This document shows positions 43,670 to 53,337 of a stretch of 64,000 bases of DNA, piece by piece; within the stretch, counting starts at the first letter, position 1, and the number at the start of each line of letters is the position of its first letter. The DNA lies in assembly GCA_015655125.1 (NCBI GenBank), contig JAATFP010000054.1:1-64000 (forward strand), written 5' to 3'. A program made the position numbers and the translations under genes. This stretch comes from Chitinophagales bacterium. Its GTDB lineage: Bacteria; Bacteroidota; Bacteroidia; Chitinophagales; Chitinophagaceae. Below the pieces are notes generated by a model. It did no database searches. It was not told where the DNA came from and worked only from the letters and a program-made list of their open reading frames with translations.

Positions 43670-45607
43670 ATGGCATATGAAGATGATCACTTTATAGATT
43701 CAACGAGGATGGTGTGGAACTATTCTTTTTTTACCGATGAAGACATCGATCGTTTTCAGCATGGCGACCTTCATAATGCTTATGAAAAATTCGGCAGTCA
43801 TCAACTAACTGTTCTTGATACCGAAGGTTTTTATTTTGCCGTATGGGCGCCCAATGCAACCGCAGTTTCCCTCGTGGGCGAATTCAACGGCTGGAAAGAA
43901 CACATTCACAAATTGTATGTCCGGCAAGATTCTTCCGGCATCTGGGAAGGGTTTGTTCCCCGGATGTTTCCAAATACTTATTATAAATATCATATAAGAG
44001 GAACGGAGGGTACCGAAGTTTTTAAGGCCGATCCATTTGCGTTTTACAGCGAACTTCGTCCGGGTACGGCATCCATTACAAGAAATATTAATAAACATTG
44101 GCGCGATGAACAATGGATGACCGGGCGAAAACAGGCGAATTCATTAAACGCGCCGTGGAGCGTGTATGAAGTTCACCTCGCCAGCTGGATGAGGCCCGTC
44201 AAAAATGATGAGAACGCATACACATCTTATGATGATCTGGTAACACGACTTGTTCCTTATGTAAAAAATATGGGTTTCACTCATGTGGAACTGATGCCGG
44301 TGATGGAACATCCGTTTGACGGCAGCTGGGGCTACCAGGGTACGGGTTTTTTTGCGCCTACTTCAAGGTTTGGCCTGCCGGAAGAATTTATGAACCTTGT
44401 TGAAGCGTTGCATCAAAATGGAATCGGCGTGATCCTCGATTGGGTGCCTTCGCATTTTCCCGGCGATGCACATGGATTGTATATGTTCGATGGCACGCAC
44501 ACTTACGAATATGCAGATATGCGCAAAGGATTTCATCCAGACTGGAACAGTTATATCTTTAATTATTCACGCGGTGAGGTCGTTTCATTTTTGATCAGCA
44601 GTGCACATTTCTGGCTAAAGAAATATCATGTAGACGGCATTCGTGTAGACGCGGTAAATTCCATCATTCGCCGCGATTTCAGTCGCAAAGAAGGCGAGTG
44701 GGAACGAAACGAATACGGGGGCAATGAGAACATAGAAGCGATCGCTTTTTTAAAAAAAATGAACACCGTCATATACAGAGATTTCCCCGACGTGCAAACG
44801 ATCGCAGAAGAAGCATCCGATTGGCCCGGTATTACAGGATCCCTGAAGACAGGTGGCTTTGGGTTTGGTATGAAATGGATGATGGGCTGGATGCACGATA
44901 TGTTTCGCTATTTTAAAAAACGACCGCCCGACCGGCCGGCGGCGCAAAACGATTTCACATTTAGCATGATGTATTTTTATGACGAAAAATTCATGCTGCC
45001 GCTCAGCCATGATGAAGTCGTTCACGGTAAAAGTCCGATGATCTACAAAATGCCCGGCAACGAGTGGGAACAATTTGCCAATCTCCGCCTTTTATATACC
45101 TGGATGTTTACCCACCCCGGAGCCAAATTATTATTTATGGGCGATGAGTTTGGACAAACATCCGAATGGAACTATAAGTCGGAGCTTGACTGGGAACTGT
45201 TGCAATATGCCGCCCATAATGATCTGCAGGAGTGTGTAAGGACGCTCAATCATCTGTACCGCCAGCAACCGGCCTTGCACGAACTTCAGTTTGACCCTAA
45301 AGGGTTTGAGTGGGAGGATATCGGACACCGGGAAGAAGGTATCCTTGTTTTTCGCAGATGCGGAAAATTGAAGGCAAACGACCTCGTGATCGTGATGAAT
45401 ATGACCAATTTGCCCCGAAATAATTGGAAAATTAAGTTAAAAGGCAAACCCCGCTGGACTGAGCTATTCAACAGCGACGATGTAAAGTATTGGGGTAGTG
45501 GCAAGTATGCAAATGAAAATATACCATGCGAACTTGTTGATAAAAAGAAGAAGATCTTTGAAATAAAAGTGAACGTTCCGCCGTTAGGAGCTATGATATT
45601 TTGCTAA
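43670..45607 (+). CDS. glgB: 1,4-alpha-glucan branching enzyme (GH13)
   Basis: 645 residues. An N-terminal CBM48 domain (FAVWAPNATAVSLVGEFNGW, about residues 55-150) precedes the GH13 barrel: the nucleophile Asp is in VDGIRVDAVNSI, general acid Glu in TIAEEASDW and the stabilising Asp in LPLSHDEVVHG. The C-terminal beta domain ends with VNVPPLGAMIFC. It creates alpha-1,6 branches in glycogen. It is separated from glgA/glgC by about 6 kb of unrelated genes, on the same strand. Confidence 0.96.
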   Translation: MAYEDDHFIDSTRMVWNYSFFTDEDIDRFQHGDLHNAYEKFGSHQLTVLDTEGFYFAVWAPNATAVSLVGEFNGWKEHIHKLYVRQDSSGIWEGFVPRMFPNTYYKYHIRGTEGTEVFKADPFAFYSELRPGTASITRNINKHWRDEQWMTGRKQANSLNAPWSVYEVHLASWMRPVKNDENAYTSYDDLVTRLVPYVKNMGFTHVELMPVMEHPFDGSWGYQGTGFFAPTSRFGLPEEFMNLVEALHQNGIGVILDWVPSHFPGDAHGLYMFDGTHTYEYADMRKGFHPDWNSYIFNYSRGEVVSFLISSAHFWLKKYHVDGIRVDAVNSIIRRDFSRKEGEWERNEYGGNENIEAIAFLKKMNTVIYRDFPDVQTIAEEASDWPGITGSLKTGGFGFGMKWMMGWMHDMFRYFKKRPPDRPAAQNDFTFSMMYFYDEKFMLPLSHDEVVHGKSPMIYKMPGNEWEQFANLRLLYTWMFTHPGAKLLFMGDEFGQTSEWNYKSELDWELLQYAAHNDLQECVRTLNHLYRQQPALHELQFDPKGFEWEDIGHREEGILVFRRCGKLKANDLVIVMNMTNLPRNNWKIKLKGKPRWTELFNSDDVKYWGSGKYANENIPCELVDKKKKIFEIKVNVPPLGAMIFC

Positions 45608-45644
45608 CTTTATCCGGTATTTATCACTTACCTCGAAATCCAAA

Positions 45645-46661
45645 ATGAAAAACCTATTATTCCTCATTGCCATCATTATGTGCCTGTCTGTCCGGGCACA
45701 ACAATATGACAGCGCACAATTTTATTATCAGACCGGACTTGTTGAAAAAGCTGCAAAACGCCAGCTAGTCGCTTACAATCAATTTTCGAAAGCTGTCTCT
45801 TTCAATCCAAAATTTGTAGATGCGTATATCGAATGTGGCATTGCTGCATTGGAAATGAGGAAAACTGATCTTGCCATCGCAAATTTTTCCAGGGCTTCGG
45901 AACTTCAGCCTGAGAACATGGTTGCGATCCATGAATTATCCAACCTTTATTTCAGCTATCATCAATATGCAAAGGCGATCGAGTTTGCCCAAAAATGCAA
46001 GGATTGCGAAAATTCGCAAAAGATCATCGGTATCAGTTACTATCAGCAGGAAAATTATCCGGAAGCGGTGAGGTTCCTTATTGCGGCCATTAAAAAGAAC
46101 AGCGAAGACGCAGAGGCAAATTATATACTGGCCCGCGCTTACCTTGATATGGAACAGTATAAACTTGCGGTGCCCTATTATGAAAAGGCTGTAAAGATGG
46201 ATGCGACCAAAAATACCTGGATGTACGAATTGGGTTTACTGTACTACAACAATAACGATTATAAAAATGCAGTAGCTTCCTTTACAAACGCGGCAAGGAA
46301 TGGTTACGTGGAATCAAATGATTTTAACGAAAACCTTGGTTATGCCTCCTTATACAATGATGATTACGAAAAAGGAGAATCCTTACTGATGAAGGTTTGG
46401 GAGCGGAAACCCGGAAATAAAGACATCTTGCGCGATATGGCGGAAATTTTTTACCTGAAAAAACAATACGATAAATCATTGCAGTATTGTCAGAAGCTCA
46501 TGGAAATAGATACTAAAGATGGTAAGGCACTTTACCAGGCCGGATTGAATTTTATAAAAAAGGGGCAGAAGGATCGCGGCCAGCAAATGTGCGATAAAGC
46601 CATTAAACTTGATCCGTCTCTTGATGCTTTAAGAAAGAAAAAAGAAATGGTGGGAATGTAA
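45645..46661 (+). CDS. Secreted TPR-repeat protein
   Basis: 338 residues with signal peptide MKNLLFLIAIIMCLSVRAQ and about eight TPR-like repeats of 34 residues (for example QFSKAVSFNPKFVDAYIECG, YLDMEQYKLAVPYYEKAVKM). The solenoid is periplasmic and probably binds a protein partner. Starts 37 bases after glgB on the same strand; any tie to glycogen is not shown. Confidence 0.88.
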   Translation: MKNLLFLIAIIMCLSVRAQQYDSAQFYYQTGLVEKAAKRQLVAYNQFSKAVSFNPKFVDAYIECGIAALEMRKTDLAIANFSRASELQPENMVAIHELSNLYFSYHQYAKAIEFAQKCKDCENSQKIIGISYYQQENYPEAVRFLIAAIKKNSEDAEANYILARAYLDMEQYKLAVPYYEKAVKMDATKNTWMYELGLLYYNNNDYKNAVASFTNAARNGYVESNDFNENLGYASLYNDDYEKGESLLMKVWERKPGNKDILRDMAEIFYLKKQYDKSLQYCQKLMEIDTKDGKALYQAGLNFIKKGQKDRGQQMCDKAIKLDPSLDALRKKKEMVGM

Positions 46662-46830
46662 CAACAGGAGGTCACGGCTTCAAACATGTACATAAGTTTT
46701 ACCTGCCCGCTGCAACCAGTGGTTTTTTTACCTGATTATTCAGGGTTTTATTAACGTATCCGAAATTGACCGGCTTGATCCAAAAGCAGCAATTTTTCAA
46801 CCACGGATGTCTTTAGGGAAATAAATGCAT

Positions 46831-47247
46831 ATGAAAAGAATTTGCTTGATAATTGTTTTATCTGTGTTACTATTTTCCTGTTCAAAAGAAAACAATCTTA
46901 AAGCCATTGGCACAGCAGAACTGAAGGGTAGCTGGAAATGGATAAGTACCGATGGAGGTATCGGTAATAATATTCATGAAACACCGGCATCAACGGGCCA
47001 AAACATCCTGCTGACGTTTACTTCGGAAAGCAATTATAATATTTATACCAATAATGTGCTTACCGCTACCGGCACATATACATTAAGTGCAAGGAACTGC
47101 ATACATGATCATATACAGAAAACAGTTGTGGATTTTAATTCGCCCAATGTTGGAGAATTGATGATGGAATCTTTGGTGAACGGTATGCTCACTGTTTCTG
47201 ATGAGGCTTACGATGGATTGACGGGAGTTTATACAAAAGTGGACTAG
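46831..47247 (+). CDS. Lipocalin-like lipoprotein
   Basis: 138 residues from the ATG at 46831, giving lipoprotein signal MKRICLIIVLSVLLFSCSKE with Cys at position 17. The body GTAELKGSWKWISTDGGIGN, VLTATGTYTLSARNC and ending YTKVD is a small lipocalin-like beta barrel as in many Bacteroidota lipoproteins. Ligand unknown. Confidence 0.78.
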   Translation: MKRICLIIVLSVLLFSCSKENNLKAIGTAELKGSWKWISTDGGIGNNIHETPASTGQNILLTFTSESNYNIYTNNVLTATGTYTLSARNCIHDHIQKTVVDFNSPNVGELMMESLVNGMLTVSDEAYDGLTGVYTKVD

Positions 47248-47358
47248 CCTGTTTTTTATCGTGTGAAGAATGACATCTTTAATCATAATCTTTCGTAAAC
47301 ATGACGAGAACTTTGAGGCAACGTGACCTTCTACCTGGCATACCGGTGATTGCTGATA

Positions 47359-47952
47359 TCAATGTTCTTTCCCAAATTGCTTTTCACCAGCTGTGATGGC
47401 TATATCCAAATTATTTTCCCGTGGGGGAATGGGGCAATTGAATCCTGTAGCGTAGGCGCAGTAAGGGTTATAGGCTTTGTTGAAATCCAGTATCACCTTG
47501 TTGTTCTTTATATCGCTGATGTAAAATTCCAGGTATTTTCCGCCGCCATAACTTTCGTTGCCGCTTGTAAGATCTGTATAAGGAACAAACAGGTAGTCTT
47601 TATATTTTTCGGTTGACATCAATTGCCCGCTACGATAAACCCGCAATTGGTAAGGCTTGCGGTCGATATCAAAATTCAGAATGCCATATTTAAAATATCG
47701 GGAAGTTTTAGCGCCGCTGGTTTTCATAATGAAACCAACGGTGTCTGCCAGCGGAATGAAATTCGCTTCCACACGATATTTTTTTGCCGGCGCAAAGAAG
47801 CGGAAATATTTCTTATCGGTACCTTTCACCACTTCGTGCGAATCCACATAAGCTTTCTGATAGGCCAGGATAGAGTCTTTGTAAGATGTTTTTTGGGCAA
47901 GGGAAACATTGGCGCAACAAAACACCAGTGAAGCCAGGAAAACGTTCTTCAT
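47359..47952 (-). CDS. DUF1684 family secreted protein
   Basis: 197 residues with signal peptide MKNVFLASLVFCCANVSLA. DUF1684 is recognised by ISILAYQK-type start (YKDSILAYQKAYVDSHEVVK), FFAPAKKYRVEANF, FVPYTDLTSGNESYGGGKYL and the conserved end LDFNKAYNPYCAYATGFNCP. Function unknown. Five bases after the arginase-like gene on the same strand, so probably an operon. Confidence 0.9.
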   Translation of the reverse strand: MKNVFLASLVFCCANVSLAQKTSYKDSILAYQKAYVDSHEVVKGTDKKYFRFFAPAKKYRVEANFIPLADTVGFIMKTSGAKTSRYFKYGILNFDIDRKPYQLRVYRSGQLMSTEKYKDYLFVPYTDLTSGNESYGGGKYLEFYISDIKNNKVILDFNKAYNPYCAYATGFNCPIPPRENNLDIAITAGEKQFGKEH

Positions 47953-47957
47953 ATTTA

Positions 47958-48905
47958 TCAGTTCATCATCAGCACATTTACGCTGCGTTGTAAAATATTG
48001 AAGGCAATTTCAGCCATCAGGTTTTCCTTGTCAAGGGTAGGATTTACCTCGGTTATTTCAAAGCAGCAGATTTTCCTGTTCTGCATGAATTTGCTGATCA
48101 GATCTTCGGCTTCTCTCTCTTTTAAACCATTGCTCACCGGCGTCCCCGTGCCTTTGCTGATAGCAGAATCCAGGCTGTCCACATCAAAACTTACATAAAT
48201 ATCGGTGCAATCGCTCAGGTAGCGGAGAACTTTGCGGCTCACGTTTTCGGCGCCTATACGGCGCACTTCTGCGGTGGTGATTACTTTCATGCCATGTTTT
48301 TCAATCAGGTGCTTTTCTTCTTTTTCATAATCCCGGAGCGAAATGAAAACGATATCTTCCGGCAACACTTTCTGATCGATCTTGCCAAGTGTTTTCAACT
48401 GGTTCCACAACCCCGCCGTTTTATCATCGAGGTCATGCACTTTCATCTCCTGGTTATCTTCCGCGATGGCTGTGGCCAATGGCATACCATGCATATTTCC
48501 GGATGGAGTGGTATACGGCGTATGAAGATCTGCGTGAGCATCGATCCAGATTACGCCCAGCTTGCTTTTTGGTTTTGCTATTTTTATTCCGGCAATGGTG
48601 CCGCCGGCGGTACTATGGTCGCCGCTCAGAATAACCGGGAAGAAATTGCTTTTGATACTTTCACTCACGGCTTTGCTGATGCGCTCGTAAATTCCCAATA
48701 CGCCTGTAATGCGCTTTGCATATGGCGACTGGATAGGTTCGAATAGTAAGTTATTGGAAGTTTCAACTTTTTCAGAAGGAAAATGAACGAAGAAGTTACT
48801 CATAAAATCCAGGGCCGCAATCTTAATCGCATCTACCCCCAAACTTGCTCCCCTGGTTCCAGCGCCGATCTCGGAAGGCACTTCGATCAGTTTGATATTT
48901 TTCAT
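47958..48905 (-). CDS. Arginase/formimidoylglutamase-like ureohydrolase
   Basis: 315 residues from the ATG at 48905 (MKNIKLIEVPSEIGAGTRGA). Manganese-binding motifs are SGDHSTAGGT, WIDAHADLHTPYTTPSGNMH and VSFDVDSLDSAISKGTGTP, as in arginases. It hydrolyses arginine to ornithine and urea, or a related guanidino compound. Second of a minus-strand run with the CrtA-like gene and DUF1684. Confidence 0.92.
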   Translation of the reverse strand: MKNIKLIEVPSEIGAGTRGASLGVDAIKIAALDFMSNFFVHFPSEKVETSNNLLFEPIQSPYAKRITGVLGIYERISKAVSESIKSNFFPVILSGDHSTAGGTIAGIKIAKPKSKLGVIWIDAHADLHTPYTTPSGNMHGMPLATAIAEDNQEMKVHDLDDKTAGLWNQLKTLGKIDQKVLPEDIVFISLRDYEKEEKHLIEKHGMKVITTAEVRRIGAENVSRKVLRYLSDCTDIYVSFDVDSLDSAISKGTGTPVSNGLKEREAEDLISKFMQNRKICCFEITEVNPTLDKENLMAEIAFNILQRSVNVLMMN

Positions 48906-48958
48906 CAGCAATTATTTTGATTAAGCACCGCCCTTCACGGGCGTTTCGAGAAACAAAT

Positions 48959-49693
48959 CTACGACTTTCCCCCCAAAGGGTCGTTTCCACGAATGGTGCC
49001 GCTGTGATATAATATTGTAAACCGGGTAAACATATCCTCACTATACCATTTCTGGCTCCGCGTTCTGCGGATAACGTCTGCATGTTCCTTTGTTGCGTAA
49101 GCGAACGCTTTCATGTCTTCTTTTGATTCCCATACGCTGAAAGTTGCCTGCTTTTTCCAGGGAACTTCGCCGATGCCAAAAGAAACGACAAATCCTTTTG
49201 CAGTAAGCATTTTATCCGCAACGGGTGCCACATGTTGCCAGAAAAATTTTATTTTATTCAGACGGATATTGGCACGTGTAAGCACGGCGAGCCGCCCTTC
49301 ATGAGTCGATTTTGCAGGCAAATCACCGAACGCCTTTTTACCATCCCAGGTTCCGTGCCCCTCAATTGGGTGGAGAAGCAAGGTGAAAGTTTCACAACAA
49401 AAAAATGATAACCATTTTGTAATGAACCGACCATAGAGTTGCTGCTGTAAATGCTTTTCACCAGTAAGAGCCGGAATATCGAGCCCGGCATAAACAGTCA
49501 GAACCGCCCATTGCTGAAGATCAGGGGTTTTATCAAATGTACCGTTTCGACCGCTTCCCATTAGTTTATAAAAAGAAATGTTTTTATTGCGCCACAACGG
49601 CCACCGGAAAACAGCCATTGCAAAAAATGCAAATGGAACAAATCTTTTCCGGTACCTGATGATGCTCAATGCCGTAACATTTACTTTTGCCAT
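48959..49693 (-). CDS. CrtA-like (spheroidene monooxygenase-type) protein
   Basis: 244 residues. FRWPLWRNKNISFYKLMGSG, RATIR-like ANIRLNKIKFFWQHVAPVAD and GEVPWKKQATFSVWESKEDM line up with the bacterial spheroidene monooxygenase CrtA, which adds keto groups to carotenoids in purple phototrophs. It has no anchor or Fe-S motif beyond the family pattern. No carotenoid genes are in the window, so a wider oxygenase role is more likely; the family name is not proof of substrate. It lies 54 bases upstream of the arginase-like gene. Confidence 0.83.
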   Translation of the reverse strand: MAKVNVTALSIIRYRKRFVPFAFFAMAVFRWPLWRNKNISFYKLMGSGRNGTFDKTPDLQQWAVLTVYAGLDIPALTGEKHLQQQLYGRFITKWLSFFCCETFTLLLHPIEGHGTWDGKKAFGDLPAKSTHEGRLAVLTRANIRLNKIKFFWQHVAPVADKMLTAKGFVVSFGIGEVPWKKQATFSVWESKEDMKAFAYATKEHADVIRRTRSQKWYSEDMFTRFTILYHSGTIRGNDPLGGKS

Positions 49694-49869
49694 AGAAATT
49701 GCAATGTACGGCGGTGGAAAGTATCCCGGAAATATTTTCGGTGTGGTGAGAATAATACGCGGAGCGGAAAGCGAAGTGACACAATTATTAACATGTTAAC
49801 AGTTTGTGAAAACTGGCACAGGAAATGCAGGTATTCTAGAAACTTTTTAACCATTATAAATTACCAAGT

Positions 49870-50328
49870 ATGAAGAAAATTATGCGCAAGACATTGCTGG
49901 CACTTTTAGGAGCCAGTTTATTTTTTAGTTCAGTAAATGCCGCGGGTGTTGAAGGGATTGTTCCGGTAACAGATCCGGTTAACAACACTACGTCCCCGGT
50001 TGTTCCCGAAGACAATCCGAAAGCATCTTCTATAAAAGACGCTTTGAAAGAGTTTAAGAGCCTTTCCCGTAAGGAGAGAAAATTACGTATCAAAGATGCC
50101 AAACAGCAATTGAAGGAATTTAAAAAAGAAAAACGCGCCGGTCATGATCCAAGTGAAAGCAAGGTTTTGCTGGTGATCCTTGCTATTTTGCTGCCACCAT
50201 TAGCAGTGTACCTGCATGAAGGTGAGATCAACAGCAAATTCTGGATCAGCCTGTTGTTGACACTTTTATTTTTCCTGCCTGGCGTAATCTATGCGTTGAT
50301 TGTGGTGTTAGGAGATAAAAATAATTAA
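49870..50328 (+). CDS. YqaE/Pmp3-like membrane protein with extended N-terminus
   Basis: 152 residues. Signal-like MRKTLLALLGASLFFSSVNA, a charged middle (SLSRKERKLRIKDAKQQLKE) and a C-terminal two-helix Pmp3/YqaE module: VILAILLPPLAVYLHEGEIN and FWISLLLTLLFFLPGVIYAL. Bacterial members are small membrane stress proteins; this one carries an added N-terminal region common in Bacteroidota. A bidirectional-looking terminator follows. Confidence 0.85.
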   Translation: MKKIMRKTLLALLGASLFFSSVNAAGVEGIVPVTDPVNNTTSPVVPEDNPKASSIKDALKEFKSLSRKERKLRIKDAKQQLKEFKKEKRAGHDPSESKVLLVILAILLPPLAVYLHEGEINSKFWISLLLTLLFFLPGVIYALIVVLGDKNN

Positions 50329-50373
50329 GGGGTAAGGTAACAGTAACAAAACCCGGCCTAACAAGTAATTTCT

Positions 50374-50427
50374 GCCCGTTGGTAATCGTATCCGGCTACA
50401 ATTTATATGACTACCAACGGGCCTTTT
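50374..50427. terminator. Terminator between convergent genes
   Basis: GCCCGTTGGTA / TACCAACGGGC, perfect 11-bp arms around a 27-base loop, followed by CTTTT. Serves the YqaE-like gene and perhaps the ABC permease. Confidence 0.7.
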
Positions 50428-50463
50428 ATAAAAAATAACCTACCCCCCCCAAAAGTCTACACT

Positions 50464-51507
50464 TCATATCTTTATTCTCGGATCCACGATTCTATACAGC
50501 ACATCTGCCAGCATATTGATCAGAATAAAGATGAATGCGCTCAAAAGTACCGCTCCCATTACTACAGGATAGTCGAGCTTTTCCAGCGCATCAACGGTAA
50601 TCTTCCCGATTCCTTTCCATCCGAAGATATATTCAACAAAAAAAGCTCCTGCAAGTAGTTCTGCGAACCATCCTGTAATGGCGGTGATAACAGGATTAAG
50701 TGCATTGCGCAAGGCATGTTTAAAAATGACCGTTCTTTTCCGGAGCCCCTTTGCATAAGCCGTGCGGATATAATCCTGTTGCAACACGTCGAGCATGCTG
50801 CTTCTTGTCAGTTGCGTAATGATGGCAAGTGGCCGGATGCCGAGTGTGAACGCCGGTAAGATCAGATTCTGGAGGGCCAGGTATTTTTCGCCGGTCACTT
50901 CGTCTATCTCGAATAGGCTACCCGTGAGATGCAGGCCCGTAAATGGATGCAGGATCACACCGAATAAATAAGCGATGATGATTGCCATAAAAAAAGAAGG
51001 CGCTGAAATGCCCGCGATACTGGCAAATACAGCGCTTGTATCGATCCATGTTCCTTTTTTTACAGCAGATAGTACGCCCAATACGATCCCGGAAATCACA
51101 GCAAATAACATGGCTGCCGTTGCAAGCACGATCGTACCAAGCAACGCTTCTGCCAATACATCGATCGTATCTTTTTTGGTTTGGTAGCTTTTGCGGAGGT
51201 AGGGAACTTTAATGCCGAATTTTATACTGCCACCTATAAAAAAACCTTTTAGTTTTTTCTGACGGATGTCGTTTCCTGAATGAATTGCGAGCGGTGAAAC
51301 ATCGTTGAGATAAAATATGAATTGCTTCCATTTCGGTTGATCAAGATACAGGTCCTTGCGGATATTATCCATCGTTTTTTTATCGCCGGTTTGCCCTACC
51401 ACTAACCGGGCCGGATCGCCAAACCCCTGGAACATCACGAAAACCAATATCACTACGCCGAAAAGAACCAGAATGGAGTAGCACAATTTTTTGATGAGAT
51501 AGGACAT
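50464..51507 (-). CDS. ABC transporter permease, DppB/OppB type
   Basis: 347 residues with six predicted helices. LFGVVILVFVMFQGFGDPAR (helix 1) and the cytoplasmic loop YIRTAYAKGLRKRTVIFKHA match the EAA motif of dipeptide/oligopeptide permeases. Normal partners (second permease DppC, ATPases, binding protein) are not in the window, so its transporter is incomplete here. It begins 90 bases after the BT_3928 gene ends, same strand. Confidence 0.9.
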   Translation of the reverse strand: MSYLIKKLCYSILVLFGVVILVFVMFQGFGDPARLVVGQTGDKKTMDNIRKDLYLDQPKWKQFIFYLNDVSPLAIHSGNDIRQKKLKGFFIGGSIKFGIKVPYLRKSYQTKKDTIDVLAEALLGTIVLATAAMLFAVISGIVLGVLSAVKKGTWIDTSAVFASIAGISAPSFFMAIIIAYLFGVILHPFTGLHLTGSLFEIDEVTGEKYLALQNLILPAFTLGIRPLAIITQLTRSSMLDVLQQDYIRTAYAKGLRKRTVIFKHALRNALNPVITAITGWFAELLAGAFFVEYIFGWKGIGKITVDALEKLDYPVVMGAVLLSAFIFILINMLADVLYRIVDPRIKI

Positions 51508-51597
51508 GTTTCAAAATATTAAATAAGCGACAAACCTGCAATCCTTTTGTTGTGAAGAGATATGAATGTACGATTGCCCTCATAATCAATCAGTAAC

Positions 51598-52707
51598 TCA
51601 TTTAGTAATTGAATCAAAATCTGCCCAGCTTTTTTTATCTTTTACCACCGGCCCTTGCATCAGAAAAAGTGTCGGGTTTACCCGCGCGGCCGTTTTAATA
51701 GCCGTCCCATCGCAAGCCAATACGCCGGTAACCGGAAGTTTGTTTTGTTTTAAATAATTTATCATAGTTTCCTGTTGAGCGGTAACCACATAAATTTGTT
51801 TTCCGGAAATAATAATATTCTTAAAATCTTTTATCCACCGGCTGGTGTTACCGGGAACTTCTTTCATGAACAACAAATAATATTCAGCATGATTATTTAA
51901 AATGCTGTCGGTTACATTTACGCCATCTTCATTAGTTAAAGAAAAATCGTTGATGAGCGGAACATTGTTTGTTCCTTTTTCGACTATAACTTCTTTACGT
52001 TCGATAAATTTCCAGCTGCTGTCGGGGAAATCAGGTGAAACGAAATCTTTTTTGGTCCCGTTTTTTTCATAGACAAACGTCATTTCAATTTTGTCCTGAA
52101 CAGCGTTCGCCGGCATTTTACGAAGTTCCAGGATATTGTTGCCAATTTTATAAGGAAGGCAATCTTTTACCGGCAAATGTATCAATACATGAAACTGCAG
52201 ATATAAGGTAAGCGCGATTCCTGCACATACCACCAGGGTATTTGCCAGCGGCTTCAGCAGGGGCTGTATATATTTCCTGCTCATTAGCAGGATGATTACA
52301 AACAATAGCAGGATGATATCTTTTGTAAACGTCTGGATCGGTGTAAGCGGGATGCAATCACCAAAGCATCCACAGGCGCGGATCTTGCCGCTGAATAACA
52401 CATAACTGGTGAGAAATGTGAAGAACAACATCAGCAACAATAATATCCAGGTAGTGAGTTTTTTCTTCCATCCCAATAGCAATGCAAGTCCTACCGCCAC
52501 TTCCAGCGTGATCATGATGATGGAAAATGCTACGGCACAATCATTCAATGTGTGCATCAGGCCTTTCATGATACCGGCATTCGACCAGGCTTCAAAAAAT
52601 TCCTGCATTTTGTACGCCAGTCCAAGAGGATCGATCGCTTTCACCAATCCGGAAAAGATAAACAATACACCTGTTAATATGCGTATGATGGTAACTGTTA
52701 TTTTCAT
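51598..52707 (-). CDS. BT_3928 family membrane protein (DoxX-like)
   Basis: 369 residues. A DoxX/MauE-like four-helix domain (MKITVTIIRILTGVLFIFSG, then AVGLALLLGWKKKLT) carries a conserved GACGCFGDCIPL-type Cys cluster (ACGCFGDCIP) near residue 113, followed by a long extracytoplasmic C-terminal domain with a thioredoxin-like pattern. It may link quinone or thiol redox to periplasmic proteins (inference). The neighbour DUF1599 and divergent folP form a synteny typical of Bacteroidota. Confidence 0.87.
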   Translation of the reverse strand: MKITVTIIRILTGVLFIFSGLVKAIDPLGLAYKMQEFFEAWSNAGIMKGLMHTLNDCAVAFSIIMITLEVAVGLALLLGWKKKLTTWILLLLMLFFTFLTSYVLFSGKIRACGCFGDCIPLTPIQTFTKDIILLLFVIILLMSRKYIQPLLKPLANTLVVCAGIALTLYLQFHVLIHLPVKDCLPYKIGNNILELRKMPANAVQDKIEMTFVYEKNGTKKDFVSPDFPDSSWKFIERKEVIVEKGTNNVPLINDFSLTNEDGVNVTDSILNNHAEYYLLFMKEVPGNTSRWIKDFKNIIISGKQIYVVTAQQETMINYLKQNKLPVTGVLACDGTAIKTAARVNPTLFLMQGPVVKDKKSWADFDSITK

Positions 52708-52722
52708 CGTGATGTTTGGTTA

Positions 52723-53265
52723 TTAATGTTTGCCTTCACTGATAAGGATCAGCGCAAAAACGGCATAGTTAAGAATGTCGAAATAATTTGCATCTATTCC
52801 TTCGCTGGCAATCGTTTTTCCTTCGTTGGAAAGTATCTGTTTGATGCGAAGGACCTTTGCGAGAGAGAGGTCCACAAAACTCTCCTGGCTCATTTCGCGC
52901 CATGCTTCGCCATAGTCGTGGTTCTTGTCCTGCATCAACTGTTTGGCTGCCGCGATTTTTTCTCCATAAAACCTTTCTACATCGGCCACGGGCAATTGTT
53001 CCGGCTCGTCGTTATTGATATCCAGTTGGACAAGTCCAATAACCGCATAGTTTAAAATCCCCTGGAACTCGCTTTTGATATCGTCGCCGATCTTCTGCAT
53101 TTTTTTTTCCTGGATCGTACGTATCCTTTTTGCTTTGATGTAGATCTGATCGGCAACGGATATCGTGCGGTAAACCCGCCACGAAGTGCCATAATCCGTT
53201 GTTTTTTTCAGGAAGGTCGATTCACATCCGGCTACTACCGCGTCATATTGTTCGTTCGTCGTCAT
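52723..53265 (-). CDS. DUF1599 family protein
   Basis: 180 residues with two internal repeats of about 80 residues: KKTTDYGTSWRVYRTISVAD and DKNHDYGEAWREMSQESFVD, each followed by IKAKRI/VLRIKQI and ending in LNYAVIGL/LNYAVFAL. The fold is probably an all-alpha MazG-like one, but no activity is known. It lies just upstream of BT_3928 (15-base gap) and divergently from folP. Confidence 0.9.
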   Translation of the reverse strand: MTTNEQYDAVVAGCESTFLKKTTDYGTSWRVYRTISVADQIYIKAKRIRTIQEKKMQKIGDDIKSEFQGILNYAVIGLVQLDINNDEPEQLPVADVERFYGEKIAAAKQLMQDKNHDYGEAWREMSQESFVDLSLAKVLRIKQILSNEGKTIASEGIDANYFDILNYAVFALILISEGKH

Positions 53266-53337
53266 TATTAATTCGTGATTTGCTTTAATTATTTTGCAAA
53301 TTTGCGTAACTGTTCAAAAATACAATTAGTAGTTCAA

